Origin: Solibacteraceae bacterium
GTDB lineage: Bacteria; Acidobacteriota; Terriglobia; Bryobacterales; Bryobacteraceae
Direction of reading: 5' to 3'
Assembly (NCBI GenBank): GCA_026984795.1
Contig: JALSRK010000051.1
Location: 89,823-153,822, forward strand
DNA length: 64,000 nucleotides
Under the pieces are notes generated by a model. That model made no database searches and was not told where the DNA came from. It saw only the letters and a program-made list of their open reading frames with translations. The first letter of the stretch is position 1. Each line of letters starts with the position of its first letter. Below are positions 52,804 to 63,186 of this stretch, one piece after another. The position numbers and the translations under genes are program-made.

Positions 52804-54806
52804 GCCGTCCCCCTCTCCACGGCGAGGTAGCGCGCCGCCACCAGCGATTCGGCCACCGCAGCGGCCAGCGCCAGCAGAAGCACGTACCACCAGAGCGGCC
52901 GCGGCCGGCGATTGGTCCCGCCGGTTGGTCCGGCCTCCACCGTCCCCTCGCCCGTATTCTCCCACAGGCGGCGGGTCTCCTCAGGCACCACCGCCAGGCT
53001 CGACTCTCTCCGGTCGGCGTTCACCGCCACCATTTCGTTGCGTCCGTTCGGGCGCCGGAACTCGTAGAAGCCGGTCCGGGTCAGCTCGAACGAGGCTGCC
53101 GCCGCCGCTTCTGTCAAGGAAAGCTCACGCCGCCCGTCAGGGCCGATGACTTCGACCACCTGTCCCTGGGCTCCGGAGGTTCTCAGGTCGGCGAAGTCGC
53201 CGACCCGTTTCACCGACGTGCGCGTATCCACACCGCCCAGATAGTTCATCGTCCGTTCGACGAAGGCCACGAAGCCCGGATGCAGGGGGAAATCGTTCGC
53301 CACGTTGTCGAAGGTGGAGGCGAAGATCAGCGCGCGGCCCTCGCCTACGGCCTTTTCCACCAGCAGAGGGCCGCCGCCGGCCAGCCGCGTTACGGTGCGG
53401 ACGTTCGCTGGATCGAGGCCCACCGTCAAGTAGAACTTCACGCCGTCCCACAGGTTCTCGACGGCGACCGCCGGGTGCGAGCTGTCGGAATGGCCCGCCA
53501 GGAAGAACCGCTCGCCCTGCCGGCTGGCATAACGCGCCTCCAGCACGGGCAGATCGGCGACCGGGATTCGGCCGGTACGTGCGGTGGCGGATCCAGCGGC
53601 GATGAGCAGCCCCCCTCCCAGCCGCAGGTACTGCTCGAGGGACCGCTCCAGTCCGGCGGGCAACGCCCCGGGGTCCGAGAGCACCACGACGGAGAACCGT
53701 GCAGGGTCGATCGTGCCGGCGCGGGCGATCTCGACCGGCTGCAGGCGAAAGGCCGCGTTCCGGGAGGCTTCGAGGGCCGCCCGGAAGTAGACCAGATCCC
53801 GGCCGCCGCGCCGGCGGTGCAGGAACAGCGCTTCTTCCGGATCGGAGCGCTCGATGGCGAACAGGTACCGGTTGTCGTCGGCCAGCGCATCGGCGGCGTC
53901 GATCGAGACCTCGCAGCGGTTGAACCCGTAGGCCGCCTCGAAGGAACGAAACTCGACCGTGGCGCGGCCGTTGGCCGGAACCTGGGCTTCGAGCGTCTCC
54001 ACGCGCTTGCCGTTCACCGACAGGGTGACAGGAATCGTGGCCGCTTCGGTCCCGAAGCCGGCGATGGTTGCCTGCACTGCGGCCTGGGCCTGCCGGAAGA
54101 TCTTGGCCGGAGCGTGCACGCTCTCGACGGCGAAGTTGGGCGCCAGGTCATCAGCCGCCGGATGCAGCAGGAAGCGGGTGGACGGGGCGAGCTGCAGATC
54201 CACGAAGCTCGGCGGCATCGAAGACTGCTGCAGATCGGAGAAGAAGTGCACTTCGAGGGGCATGCGCGCCGTCTCGGCCGCCGCTCGGAGCGCCCGGGCG
54301 AGCTCACCGTAGGAGCTGCGGGCGTCGGAAGCCTGAATCGCGTCGATCGCGGCGGCCAGCTCGCCTCGGTCGCTGGTGGGCAAGGTCTGGAACTCGAGCC
54401 GGTCGGCCAGGGCCGCCACCTGGACTTCCGCCCCCGCGGGCAACCCGTCCAGAACGGAGCGGGCCTCTTGCTTGGCGCGCTCCAGCCGGCCTTCGGCGCG
54501 CATCGAGAAAGAGTTGTCGATCACCAGAACGACGAGCCGGCGGGCCGAGCCCGGCCCGAAGGCCTCTTCCAGCACGTAGGGTCCGGCGAAAGCCAGCGCC
54601 AGCAGGATGAGCAGCGCCAGCCGCAGCGCCAGCAGTTTCCAATAGCGCAGCCGCCGGTGCTTGATGGAGCTCTGCGTAGTGCGCTCGAAGAACATCAGCG
54701 AGCTGAAGGGCTTCGGGACCGAGCGGTGGCGGCGCAACAAGTGGAAGTAGATCGGGATGCCAGCGGCGGCCAGCCCGGCCAGGAACCATGGAGTGAAGAA
54801 TCCCAT
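52800..54806 (-). CDS. BatA/VWA membrane protein of the MoxR cassette
   Basis: A 668-residue protein. Residues 1-80 are the aerotolerance-regulator N-terminal (BatA) domain with two helices (WFLAGLAAAGIPIYFHLL, and LLALRLALLILLALAFAGPYV). A von Willebrand A domain follows, with MIDAS residues in VIDNSFSM near 97-104 and FFSDLQQ further on, so it should bind a divalent metal. The rest is beta-rich (about 260-620) with a last helix (WWYVLLLALAAAVAESLVAA). In Bacteroides, BatA-E proteins affect stress tolerance; the acidobacterial role is unknown. Its ATG directly abuts the DUF58 stop. Confidence 0.85.
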   Translation of the reverse strand: MGFFTPWFLAGLAAAGIPIYFHLLRRHRSVPKPFSSLMFFERTTQSSIKHRRLRYWKLLALRLALLILLALAFAGPYVLEEAFGPGSARRLVVLVIDNSFSMRAEGRLERAKQEARSVLDGLPAGAEVQVAALADRLEFQTLPTSDRGELAAAIDAIQASDARSSYGELARALRAAAETARMPLEVHFFSDLQQSSMPPSFVDLQLAPSTRFLLHPAADDLAPNFAVESVHAPAKIFRQAQAAVQATIAGFGTEAATIPVTLSVNGKRVETLEAQVPANGRATVEFRSFEAAYGFNRCEVSIDAADALADDNRYLFAIERSDPEEALFLHRRRGGRDLVYFRAALEASRNAAFRLQPVEIARAGTIDPARFSVVVLSDPGALPAGLERSLEQYLRLGGGLLIAAGSATARTGRIPVADLPVLEARYASRQGERFFLAGHSDSSHPAVAVENLWDGVKFYLTVGLDPANVRTVTRLAGGGPLLVEKAVGEGRALIFASTFDNVANDFPLHPGFVAFVERTMNYLGGVDTRTSVKRVGDFADLRTSGAQGQVVEVIGPDGRRELSLTEAAAAASFELTRTGFYEFRRPNGRNEMVAVNADRRESSLAVVPEETRRLWENTGEGTVEAGPTGGTNRRPRPLWWYVLLLALAAAVAESLVAARYLAVERGTA

Positions 54807-55694
54807 CTACATCCTCCCCTGCCGGATGGCCAGGTATTCCCGGAGCGCGGCGTCCAGCGGCCGGTGGGTGGGCAACAGGAAGTAGTCCAGGCCGGCCTTT
54901 CGCGCTTCGGTGGCCAGGCGCTCCAGGTGGGCCTCGATGCGGCGGCGGTACTCGCCCGCGGCGTACTCGGGTGAGACTTCGAGCTGCTCGCCGGTCTCCA
55001 TGTCCACCAGGATGGCGGGTTCGGAGAGCCGCGGGCGGATCTCCTCGGGATCGAGCACGTGGAACACGATCACCTCGTTGCCCCGGAACCGCAGCGGCTC
55101 GATGGTCTTGACGATGCGGCGGGCGTCGGCGAAGAAGTCCGACACGACGGCGACGATGCCCCGGCGTTTCAGGAACTCCTGGAACTGGACGAAGGGCTTG
55201 GCGAAGTCGGTGCGGGCTCGCGGTTCGGCGTCGTCGATGGCGTGCAGCAGCCGGGCGAGCTGCCCCTGGCGGGTCGAGGGCCGGACGTAGTTGCGCACCT
55301 CGTCGTCGAAGACGATGAGGCCGGCGGCGTCCCGCTGGCGGTTGGCCAGGTAGACGAGTGAGGCGGCCAGGTAGCGGGCGTAGTCCATCTTGGTGACGCC
55401 GTGGGAGGTGTAGCCCATCGAGGCGCTGGCGTCCAGCAGTACGGTGAGCAGGGTGTTGGTCTCGCCGCGGTAGCGCTTCAGGTAGCAGCGCTCGGTGCGG
55501 GCGAAGACGTTCCAGTCCACGTGGCGCAGATCGTCGCCCACCGAATAGGCGCGGTACTCGGCGAACTCCTGGGAGAAACCGAAGTCCGGCGAGCGGTGCA
55601 AGCCGGCGATGAAGCCGTCCACCACCGTCTTGGCCACCAGGTCGAGCCCGGAGATGTTGGCCAGAATCGCCGGGTCCAGGAAGCGCTGATCCAT
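54807..55694 (-). CDS. DUF58 protein of the MoxR cassette
   Basis: A 295-residue cytosolic protein. The DUF58 signature EYRAYSVGDDLRHVDWNVFART lies near 46-67, followed by a degenerate VWA-like domain with LLDASASMGY (MIDAS-like, near 87-96) and IVFDDEV. No membrane segments, unlike many DUF58 proteins. DUF58 proteins almost always accompany a MoxR ATPase, which is thought to remodel or load them. Gene lies 16 bp after moxR and directly abuts the next VWA gene. Confidence 0.88.
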   Translation of the reverse strand: MDQRFLDPAILANISGLDLVAKTVVDGFIAGLHRSPDFGFSQEFAEYRAYSVGDDLRHVDWNVFARTERCYLKRYRGETNTLLTVLLDASASMGYTSHGVTKMDYARYLAASLVYLANRQRDAAGLIVFDDEVRNYVRPSTRQGQLARLLHAIDDAEPRARTDFAKPFVQFQEFLKRRGIVAVVSDFFADARRIVKTIEPLRFRGNEVIVFHVLDPEEIRPRLSEPAILVDMETGEQLEVSPEYAAGEYRRRIEAHLERLATEARKAGLDYFLLPTHRPLDAALREYLAIRQGRM

Positions 55695-55710
55695 CGCCGT
55701 TCCTCGCTGG

Positions 55711-56736
<1,026 letters not shown>

Positions 56737-56750
56737 GGAGTTCGCCTTTC

Positions 56751-58961
56751 TCATTCTTTGATCTCTGGTATCTTTGCGCCGCCGGCTTCGCTGAGCTCGA
56801 GCAGCATCTGCTGAGCCGGGCGGAACCCTGGAGCGGCCTCGAGCGCCGAGACGACGTGCTCGAAGGCCTCCTGGTGGCGATGCGCGGCCTTGTAGGCGCG
56901 GGCGAGGTCGTACTCGGCGGCCGCCCGGTCGATGGGGTTCAGCGCCACCACCGCCCGGTATTCCCGGATCGCCCGCTCCGGCTCGCCCAGCTCCAGCCAG
57001 AGCGAGCCGAGCCACCGGTGCAGCTCCTCGTCGTTGACCGGGTAGATCCAGTTCAGCCGCTCCAGCGTTTCCGCCGCGGCGCGCTTGCGTCCCAGGTCTT
57101 CCTGAAGCCTGGCCAGCTTCTTCAACACCTTCGGGTTGCGGCCTCCGGCCCGGACGTAGCGCTCCAGCTCGGCCGCCGCCGCTTCCTTGTCGCCCCGCTG
57201 GATGTGCGCCGCGGCGATGATCTCGTAGGCGTTGCCGCGGCCGACGTAATCCGGAAACGCATCCCGGATGGCGGGGCCGGTCGAAACCACCCCGTCATAG
57301 TCGCCCATCTTGGCCAGCGCCGCCAGGGCCTTCAAATCCTTCTTCCATTTGTCGTAGCCGGCCACGAACTTACCCGTGCGCGCATCCAGCCACTCGAAGA
57401 ACGCCTTGTCGAACTCTTCAGTGGAGAGGCCGAGGACTTGCTCGATGACCTCGGGCGTCGTCTTGCGGGCGGCGAAGGCGTCGAGCATCGCCAGGAGCTT
57501 CTTCCAGCCCCACCGCTCCTCGATGTAGTCGCAGATCTTGCCCGCCTGGAAGTAGGAGACCATCACCTGGTCCGGGTAGGAGGGGCGGATGAAACCGCGG
57601 TCCAGCCGCGCCACGGGCAGCAGCTTCTTTTCTTTCAAGGCGGCGATGATGGCCGGATTGATGCGGTCGCCCCACTCCGGCGACTCGGCCGTCTCCTCGT
57701 GCACGGCCAGGCCCTCGGTGAACCAACGGGGCACGCGATGTCCGGTCTTGGTCAGCGAGTAGACGTGGCTCAACTCGTGCCAGAGCGTGCTGGCCCAGTG
57801 GAACGAGCCGGGCGGTCGCCCTGACGGGCTGTCCATCGCCACGACAAAGCCGAAAGTGACGCCCAGAGCGCCGAGGCCGGGCATGCCCATCGTGCGGACG
57901 GCGAAGTCTTCGTGGTCCGGGTAGACCTCGACCTGGACGGGCTCCTCGAGCCGCAGCGCATATTTCTTGTCGAACTTCTCGAGCGCCCGGTGGATTTCCT
58001 GTTCGAAATAGGGCCGCAGCAGTTCGGCCTCTTTCTTGTGGAGGCGCAGGGTGGCGCGCCCGGTGTGGAAGGTGACGAAGTTCCGGTAGCTGTCCATCAG
58101 CCGGAGGGTGTTCACCGTGGCGGCGTCGCGCCATCCGGCCTCGTAGCAGCGCTCCAGCTCCCGCCGGGCCTCCTCATCGCGGCCCAGGCGCATCAGGTTC
58201 ACGCCCAACTCGGAACGGGCCTTCCAGAGCTTCGGGTTGAGTTCCAGTGCCTTGCGGTAGAAGCGGATGCCCTCCTCGTAGCGGCGGTTGAGCACGAAGA
58301 AGTGTGCGGCCAGCGCGTAGGCCTCGCCGTAGACGGGGTTGATCTCGAGGATTCGGCGGATCCAGGGCGTCTCCGGGCGGTCGTGGAGCCAGTCGATGGT
58401 GGCCAACACGGCCATGGCGTCCAGGGCCTCGTTCGAGATCTCGAGGGCCTTCTTGGCTTCCGCCTCTGCCTTGGCCTCATCGACATCTTCGAGGGCCAGA
58501 TAGGCGAGCAACTCGCGCGCCTCGACGAGCTGCGGGTCGTGCTTCAAGGCCAGTTCGGCGAATTCGATCGCCTTGGCCTCGAAGCCCTTGGAGGCCACCC
58601 AGGCGAGCCCGACCAGGGCGCCGGGATGGTTCGGCTGGATCTCGAGCGCTTCCTGGAACAGCTCGGCGGCGTCGGCCTCCTGGTAGTGCTCGAGGAACAG
58701 GCGACCCCAGCGCACGCGGTAGTAGGCGTTCTCCGGCTCGGCGGCGACGGCCAGGCGGAACTGCTCGTTGGCCGCGTGGTAGTCCTGCAGGCCCCAGTAG
58801 CCTTCGGCGCGCAAGTACGGATCCCCGGAGGCGGCGAGCTCCTGATAGCAGGCCGTGGCTTCGGCCGTCCGGCCGTGGCGGCGGTAGCCGTGGCATTCCT
58901 CCGGCGTGGCCGCCCAGGCGGCGGCCGAGCAGATCAGGAGACTCGCCAGCAGCCGTCTCAT
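56751..58961 (-). CDS. Exported TPR protein with gluzincin (peptidase MA-like) domain
   Basis: A 736-residue protein with a Sec signal (about 1-18). Residues about 20-270 are TPR helices (for instance NHPGALVGLAWVASKGFEAKA). A peptidase-MA-like zinc protease follows: HELSH near 395-399 in STLWHELSHVYSL, and the third ligand Glu in EGLAVHEE about 22 residues later, so all zinc ligands are in place. Further TPRs (about 560-725) close the protein. A TPR-framed protease suggests processing or quality control of a partner in the envelope. Its ATG overlaps the stop of the caspase-like gene by 4 bp, implying linked production. Confidence 0.82.
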   Translation of the reverse strand: MRRLLASLLICSAAAWAATPEECHGYRRHGRTAEATACYQELAASGDPYLRAEGYWGLQDYHAANEQFRLAVAAEPENAYYRVRWGRLFLEHYQEADAAELFQEALEIQPNHPGALVGLAWVASKGFEAKAIEFAELALKHDPQLVEARELLAYLALEDVDEAKAEAEAKKALEISNEALDAMAVLATIDWLHDRPETPWIRRILEINPVYGEAYALAAHFFVLNRRYEEGIRFYRKALELNPKLWKARSELGVNLMRLGRDEEARRELERCYEAGWRDAATVNTLRLMDSYRNFVTFHTGRATLRLHKKEAELLRPYFEQEIHRALEKFDKKYALRLEEPVQVEVYPDHEDFAVRTMGMPGLGALGVTFGFVVAMDSPSGRPPGSFHWASTLWHELSHVYSLTKTGHRVPRWFTEGLAVHEETAESPEWGDRINPAIIAALKEKKLLPVARLDRGFIRPSYPDQVMVSYFQAGKICDYIEERWGWKKLLAMLDAFAARKTTPEVIEQVLGLSTEEFDKAFFEWLDARTGKFVAGYDKWKKDLKALAALAKMGDYDGVVSTGPAIRDAFPDYVGRGNAYEIIAAAHIQRGDKEAAAAELERYVRAGGRNPKVLKKLARLQEDLGRKRAAAETLERLNWIYPVNDEELHRWLGSLWLELGEPERAIREYRAVVALNPIDRAAAEYDLARAYKAAHRHQEAFEHVVSALEAAPGFRPAQQMLLELSEAGGAKIPEIKE

Positions 58962-59890
58962 GTGCCGTCCAAAGCCCTCTGCGTCTTGGCCAGTTCCAGC
59001 AACAGTTGCGTCAGCCTGGCCCGGTATTCGGCCAGCGGCATCGCCGCCTTCTCGTACTTGAGCTTGTCAATGGCTTCTTCGAGAGCTTCCTTCTTGGCGA
59101 GGAGGGCCCGCTTGGCCGGGTCCTGCGCCGCCCGCTGCGCCTCGCCGATGCGCAACAGGGCGAACCGGCGGGCCTCGAGCCCGTAGCCGTTCTCCACCGA
59201 AGGGTTGCGCTCGCCCCGGCCACGGCCGGTGTCCTCGAGCAGGGCGTGCTCGGTGGCGAGGCGTTTTTGCTTGATATAGAAGTCCTGGGTCTTACGCGTG
59301 GCGTAGCGGAAGGCTTCCAGGGCGCTGATGACGCCGTTCTTGTCGGTGTCGGCCGCGGCGTCCTCCAGGGCGCTCACCCAGTAGCGGGCGAAGACCACGG
59401 CGTTGTTCTGGGTGCCGCTCTTGGTAGCGGTGATCACGATGCGCCCCGGGCGGGCGAGCACGGCGAGGGCGCCGCCGCTCGAGCTGGTCATGTTGGCCAC
59501 GACCTGGCGCTTCGCCGGGATGCGGTCGAGCAGTTCGGCCAGCTCGGTAGCGGTGATGTCCGGGCCGGGCAGGTTCATCTTGTACTCGAAGCCGTCGTAG
59601 GTGCCGTGGCCGATGAGCATCAGGGCGAAGGCGTCGCCGGGGGCGGCTTTGGCGGCGATCTCCTCGAGCACGGCGCGAAGGCGCTCCTTGCGGGCTTCGT
59701 CCCCGCGCAGGGTGTAGACCTCGGCGTCCGGGCCCGATTCGCGCAGCAGCCGGTCCAGACGTTCCGCCCAGGCGGCGAAGCGCTGTTCGTAGTCGGCTTC
59801 TCCGCCCAGGCCGGCGACGGTGACGTAGTAGGTCTTCGCCGCAGCCAGCGAGGCCGCCGCCAGCAGCAGGATGCCGAGCCGGAGTCTCAT
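58958..59890 (-). CDS. Exported caspase-fold (C13-like) protein lacking the catalytic Cys
   Basis: A 310-residue protein starting at ATG 59890, which overlaps the upstream stop by 4 bp; signal peptide about 1-18. The caspase-like fold is suggested by FALMLIGHGTYDG with His95, and by the following strand VVANMTSSSGG (130-140), where legumain-type peptidases have the nucleophile Cys; here residues 136-138 are all Ser. GRIVITATKSGTQNN resembles the specificity region. An EF-hand-like loop DTDKNGVISALE (181-192) has all calcium ligand positions. The C-terminal 70 residues are helical. Probably a non-proteolytic or Ser-dependent relative used as a binding module. Confidence 0.7.
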   Translation of the reverse strand: MRLRLGILLLAAASLAAAKTYYVTVAGLGGEADYEQRFAAWAERLDRLLRESGPDAEVYTLRGDEARKERLRAVLEEIAAKAAPGDAFALMLIGHGTYDGFEYKMNLPGPDITATELAELLDRIPAKRQVVANMTSSSGGALAVLARPGRIVITATKSGTQNNAVVFARYWVSALEDAAADTDKNGVISALEAFRYATRKTQDFYIKQKRLATEHALLEDTGRGRGERNPSVENGYGLEARRFALLRIGEAQRAAQDPAKRALLAKKEALEEAIDKLKYEKAAMPLAEYRARLTQLLLELAKTQRALDGT

Positions 59891-62148
59891 ACCACCCCCC
59901 ATTTGCGCCGCAGATACCACTCGCCGGACTTCAGCGCCAGCAGCAACAAGAACAGGATCGGCATGTTCCACAGATCCTTGGTCTCCCGCACGGTGACGCC
60001 CGCCTCCGAGAACGAGATCTCGTCGCTCAGCCGGGCCGCGGTCTCCGGCGTGTAATAAGACCCCCCGGTGGCTGATGCGAGCCGCTCGAGCAGCTCCCGG
60101 TTCTGTTCGGCGTGGAAGTTCTCGGCGACGCCGTCCATGCGCTCGAAGGTGACCACGCCGCGGCCGGCCTCCTTGCCGGCGCGGTAGGCAGTCACTTCGG
60201 CAATGTAGGAGCCCTGGCCGGGGACCGTCCATTCGGTCTCGTAGATGCCGATGCGGGCCGGATCGGGCGCCAGCTCCACCGCCGCCTGAAGGCCGTTGGG
60301 GCCGAGGATGCGGGCGCTGACGCGGGCATCCGCGACCGGGGCATAAGCCGTGTCGCGCACCGTGGCGGTGAGGCGCACGCGCTCCTCGTCGAACAGCATC
60401 TGCCGGGGAACCGAGAGGGAAACCCGCCCGGGCGCTCCGGTCACCAGCCAGCGCAGAAGCTGCTGCCAGAAGATCTCATGCGTCTTGTCCTCGAGCGGCT
60501 GCGTCATTTGCCACCGCCAGCTCCCGCCGGTGGCGAACAGCGCTACGCGGCCGCGCCCGTAGTGCTGGGTGACCAGCAGCGGCAGCTCGCGCCCGCCCGG
60601 AGCGATCAGCTCGGCCAGCACCGTGGCGCCGGGCTTCGGCGGCCCCACTTCCTGGTAGTCGGCCAACTGCGGCAGCTCCTCCCAGCGCCTGGCGTTGGCC
60701 TCGGCGTCATCGACCAGGCGGGTGATCATGCTGTCGCGGCCCGCCGGAGTGAGCCGAACACCGGCGCGGTCACGGTGGAACGTCTGCTTGCTCGAGGGCA
60801 GCCGCACCGGCAGCACCTCGGCCAGCGCCGAAGCTCCGTAGCCCCCGTCGGCCAGCGAGGCGCGCCCGCCGAGGAACAGCAGGCCGCCGCCCCGGCGATC
60901 GACGAACTCGCGGATGAGTTCCTGTTGCACCGGCGTGAAGTAGGCGGCTTCCACCGAGCCGATGATGAGCCCGTCGTAGGAGAACATCTCGTCCACGCGG
61001 CCCGGGAAGCCCTCTTTTAGTTCCTCGGGCGTATGGATGCCCTGGCGGTAGATCTTGTTCTGCGTGGTGCGCAAGATGGAAACCAGCTCCACGGTGGGGT
61101 CCTCGTCGATGGCCCGGCGAATGAACTTGAACTCCCAGCGCGGCTCGCCTTCCATATAGAGGATCCTCGGGTGGGCGTCCACGATGTTCACCAGGCGCGC
61201 CAAGGTGTTGTTGCCCGGGTTCTCTTCGCCTTCCAGCGGGCCGGCGCTGATCTCCAGGCGTTTGGCTCCCGGAGAGCCAGCGTGGAACAGAAGGGTTTCG
61301 ACTTGTGGTTTGCCGCCTTCGGCCAGCTCGACTTCCCGCGTCGCCAGCACGCGGCCTTCGCTGCGGACGGTGAGGCGCGCCTTGCGGCCGTCGAAGCCCC
61401 GCTGGCGGAGGGTCACCTGGGCGGTGAGGCGGGAACCGGCCAGGGCGCGGTCCGGCGTCTGGACGTCGGTGATCTCCACATCGTGGTCGAACTGGGGGCG
61501 GCCGACGCCGATGGTGTGGACGGGCAGGCGGCGGCTTCGCAACGCCGCGATGGTTTCGGGGGGGAGGCCGCCGGTGTTGTCCGCGCCGTCGCTCACCAGA
61601 ACTACGGCCCCGATGGGCAAACTGGCGGATTCGGCCACGATCTGATCGAGAGCCGCGCCGATGTGGGTGGCATGATCGGAGGCGCTGAGGTCTTCCAGGG
61701 ACTGGATGCGCTCGAGCTCTGTCCCCAAGCGGTATAGCCTGACCTGGAAACGGTTCTGCAAATCGTCGAGCAGGCCCGAGCCCAGCAATCCGGCGGCCTG
61801 CTCCAGCCGCGTGGCGCTGCCTTCCTGGATCCCCATGCTGCGCGAGTCGTCCACAACGACGGCGATGATATTCTGCTGAGGCTTCAGGGCGGCGATGCGT
61901 ATCGCTGGGTGCCAGAGCATCAGCAGCAGCACGGCGACCACGGCAGTATCCAGCGCCCAGATACCTGCGGCGCGGCGCATGGTGACGCCCGGAGCGGCGG
62001 CCGCAGCGGTCCGGCGGAGGCGCAGCGCCAGGATCCCGCCCGCGGCAAAGATCAGCACGATGAGGATCCAGATGGGCCAGCTCCCCAGCAGTATGAACTC
62101 CCCCTTCCGGAATACTGCCGGCGAATGCTCGAAAAAGAATTCAAACAT
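59887..62148 (-). CDS. VWA / glutamine-amidotransferase-like membrane protein
   Basis: A 753-residue protein. Two N-terminal helices (about 24-43 and 61-80) precede a VWA domain with MIDAS DDSRSMG (100-106) and VLVSDGADNTGG. A beta-rich middle follows, then a class I amidotransferase-like region (VDEMFSYDGLIIGSVEAAYF, then GGGLLFLGGRASLADGGYGAS) in which the usual catalytic Cys is missing, so it is not an amidase. The last segment is beta-rich with a final helix (WNMPILFLLLLALKSGEWYL). Second gene of the cassette, 22 bp after the DUF4159 gene. Confidence 0.82.
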   Translation of the reverse strand: MFEFFFEHSPAVFRKGEFILLGSWPIWILIVLIFAAGGILALRLRRTAAAAAPGVTMRRAAGIWALDTAVVAVLLLMLWHPAIRIAALKPQQNIIAVVVDDSRSMGIQEGSATRLEQAAGLLGSGLLDDLQNRFQVRLYRLGTELERIQSLEDLSASDHATHIGAALDQIVAESASLPIGAVVLVSDGADNTGGLPPETIAALRSRRLPVHTIGVGRPQFDHDVEITDVQTPDRALAGSRLTAQVTLRQRGFDGRKARLTVRSEGRVLATREVELAEGGKPQVETLLFHAGSPGAKRLEISAGPLEGEENPGNNTLARLVNIVDAHPRILYMEGEPRWEFKFIRRAIDEDPTVELVSILRTTQNKIYRQGIHTPEELKEGFPGRVDEMFSYDGLIIGSVEAAYFTPVQQELIREFVDRRGGGLLFLGGRASLADGGYGASALAEVLPVRLPSSKQTFHRDRAGVRLTPAGRDSMITRLVDDAEANARRWEELPQLADYQEVGPPKPGATVLAELIAPGGRELPLLVTQHYGRGRVALFATGGSWRWQMTQPLEDKTHEIFWQQLLRWLVTGAPGRVSLSVPRQMLFDEERVRLTATVRDTAYAPVADARVSARILGPNGLQAAVELAPDPARIGIYETEWTVPGQGSYIAEVTAYRAGKEAGRGVVTFERMDGVAENFHAEQNRELLERLASATGGSYYTPETAARLSDEISFSEAGVTVRETKDLWNMPILFLLLLALKSGEWYLRRKWGVV

Positions 62149-62170
62149 GTGGCGGCCGCCGTCCCCTCGA

Positions 62171-62962
62171 TTAGTGCGTCATCGCGTAGATAATGTAGTT
62201 GATCCCTATGCGGTAGGCCAGCGAGGCCCAGCGTTCCGGATATTGGGGCAGGTCGGCCCACTCCCACGCATCGCCGAGGTCCATGTTGTGGCAGATCGCG
62301 ACCATCAGCCGGCCTTGGTCGTCATAGATGCCCCTCCAACGTGGCTCGATGCCGTCCTGTTCGTAAGTGCGTCCCGTGTAGAAGTAGCGGATGCCGGGAA
62401 CTTGGAATCGCTCGTCGAGGTCGTAGAGGACATGGAAGATGGGATCGGCGTTTTCGAGTTCGACGATCGGGCGGTCCGGAAACACCCGCTGCATGCTGGC
62501 GAGGAAGACATCCCATTCGAAGGTTCCGTGGAAGTCGTCGGTCATCAGGAAGCCACCGCGGAGCAAGTACTCTCTGAGCCGGGCGGCCTGCCGGTCGTCC
62601 AGATCCCAGTGGCCGACCTCGACCGCGTAGATCCACGGGTAGTCGAAGATTCTGTCACTGTCGAGGTCCACTACCTCCTCCATCGAGCGCGCATGGATTC
62701 TGGTAAGGCGGCGCAGCCCCTGGAGGAACTGGCGGTCGGCCTTGGGGTAATCGACGGTCCAGGCGCCCCGCCAGCCCCAGTAGCCGCGGCCGAAGGTCGG
62801 GTACCGGAGCCTGGCGAAGACGAACTCGGTCTTTTCATCCGCGTCGGGAGGCAGCGGAACGAACTCATCCTCGAGGATGAAAAGGCGGCGGCGTTGCTGC
62901 CCGTAGACGGCGCCAAGCAGCGCCAGCGTCAACCCCGCCAGCGCCACGATGCGGACTCGCAT
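62171..62962 (-). CDS. DUF4159 protein, first gene of the MoxR cassette
   Basis: A 263-residue exported protein with signal (about 1-21, ending AVYGQ). AGGGGA lies before ATG 62962. The DUF4159 pattern is clear: FVFARLRYPTFG, then WTVDYPKADRQFLQGLRRLT, LREYLLRGGFLMTDDFHG and WALADLPQYPE-type ending. It is related to the amidotransferase-like fold but without a catalytic triad. DUF4159 genes regularly open or close MoxR/VWA cassettes. The promoter would lie in the 190 bases upstream, where an AT-rich TATATTTATT stands at about 63032-63041. Confidence 0.88.
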   Translation of the reverse strand: MRVRIVALAGLTLALLGAVYGQQRRRLFILEDEFVPLPPDADEKTEFVFARLRYPTFGRGYWGWRGAWTVDYPKADRQFLQGLRRLTRIHARSMEEVVDLDSDRIFDYPWIYAVEVGHWDLDDRQAARLREYLLRGGFLMTDDFHGTFEWDVFLASMQRVFPDRPIVELENADPIFHVLYDLDERFQVPGIRYFYTGRTYEQDGIEPRWRGIYDDQGRLMVAICHNMDLGDAWEWADLPQYPERWASLAYRIGINYIIYAMTH

Positions 62963-63081
62963 GAAGACGTCCCCTCACTTGCCTCAAACATACCACAGGC
63001 GGTGCCGCTCTTTCGCCGGGGCGGCGCGTCTGTATATTTATTGGACGAGTGTCGGACAGGCTTGGTTGTAAAGAGTAACCT

Positions 63082-63156
63082 CTAGGGGCTGCTGAAGCCC
63101 GCCAACAAGACGAGAAGAACCGCAGCGACAACCGCGATCAGAGTGACGAGCGACAT
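63082..63156 (-). CDS. Possible 24-residue single-helix membrane peptide
   Basis: ATG 63156 to TAG 63084-63082 encodes a short peptide: four residues, then one hydrophobic helix (TLIAVVAAVLLVLLAG), then FSSP. This is the usual look of small regulatory membrane peptides. Against it, no clear ribosome binding site precedes the ATG. It would be transcribed in the same direction as the MoxR cassette, ahead of the DUF4159 gene. Confidence 0.25.
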   Translation of the reverse strand: MSLVTLIAVVAAVLLVLLAGFSSP

Positions 63157-63186
63157 GGTGCGGCCTGTGCTCTGTTCCAGGATGTA

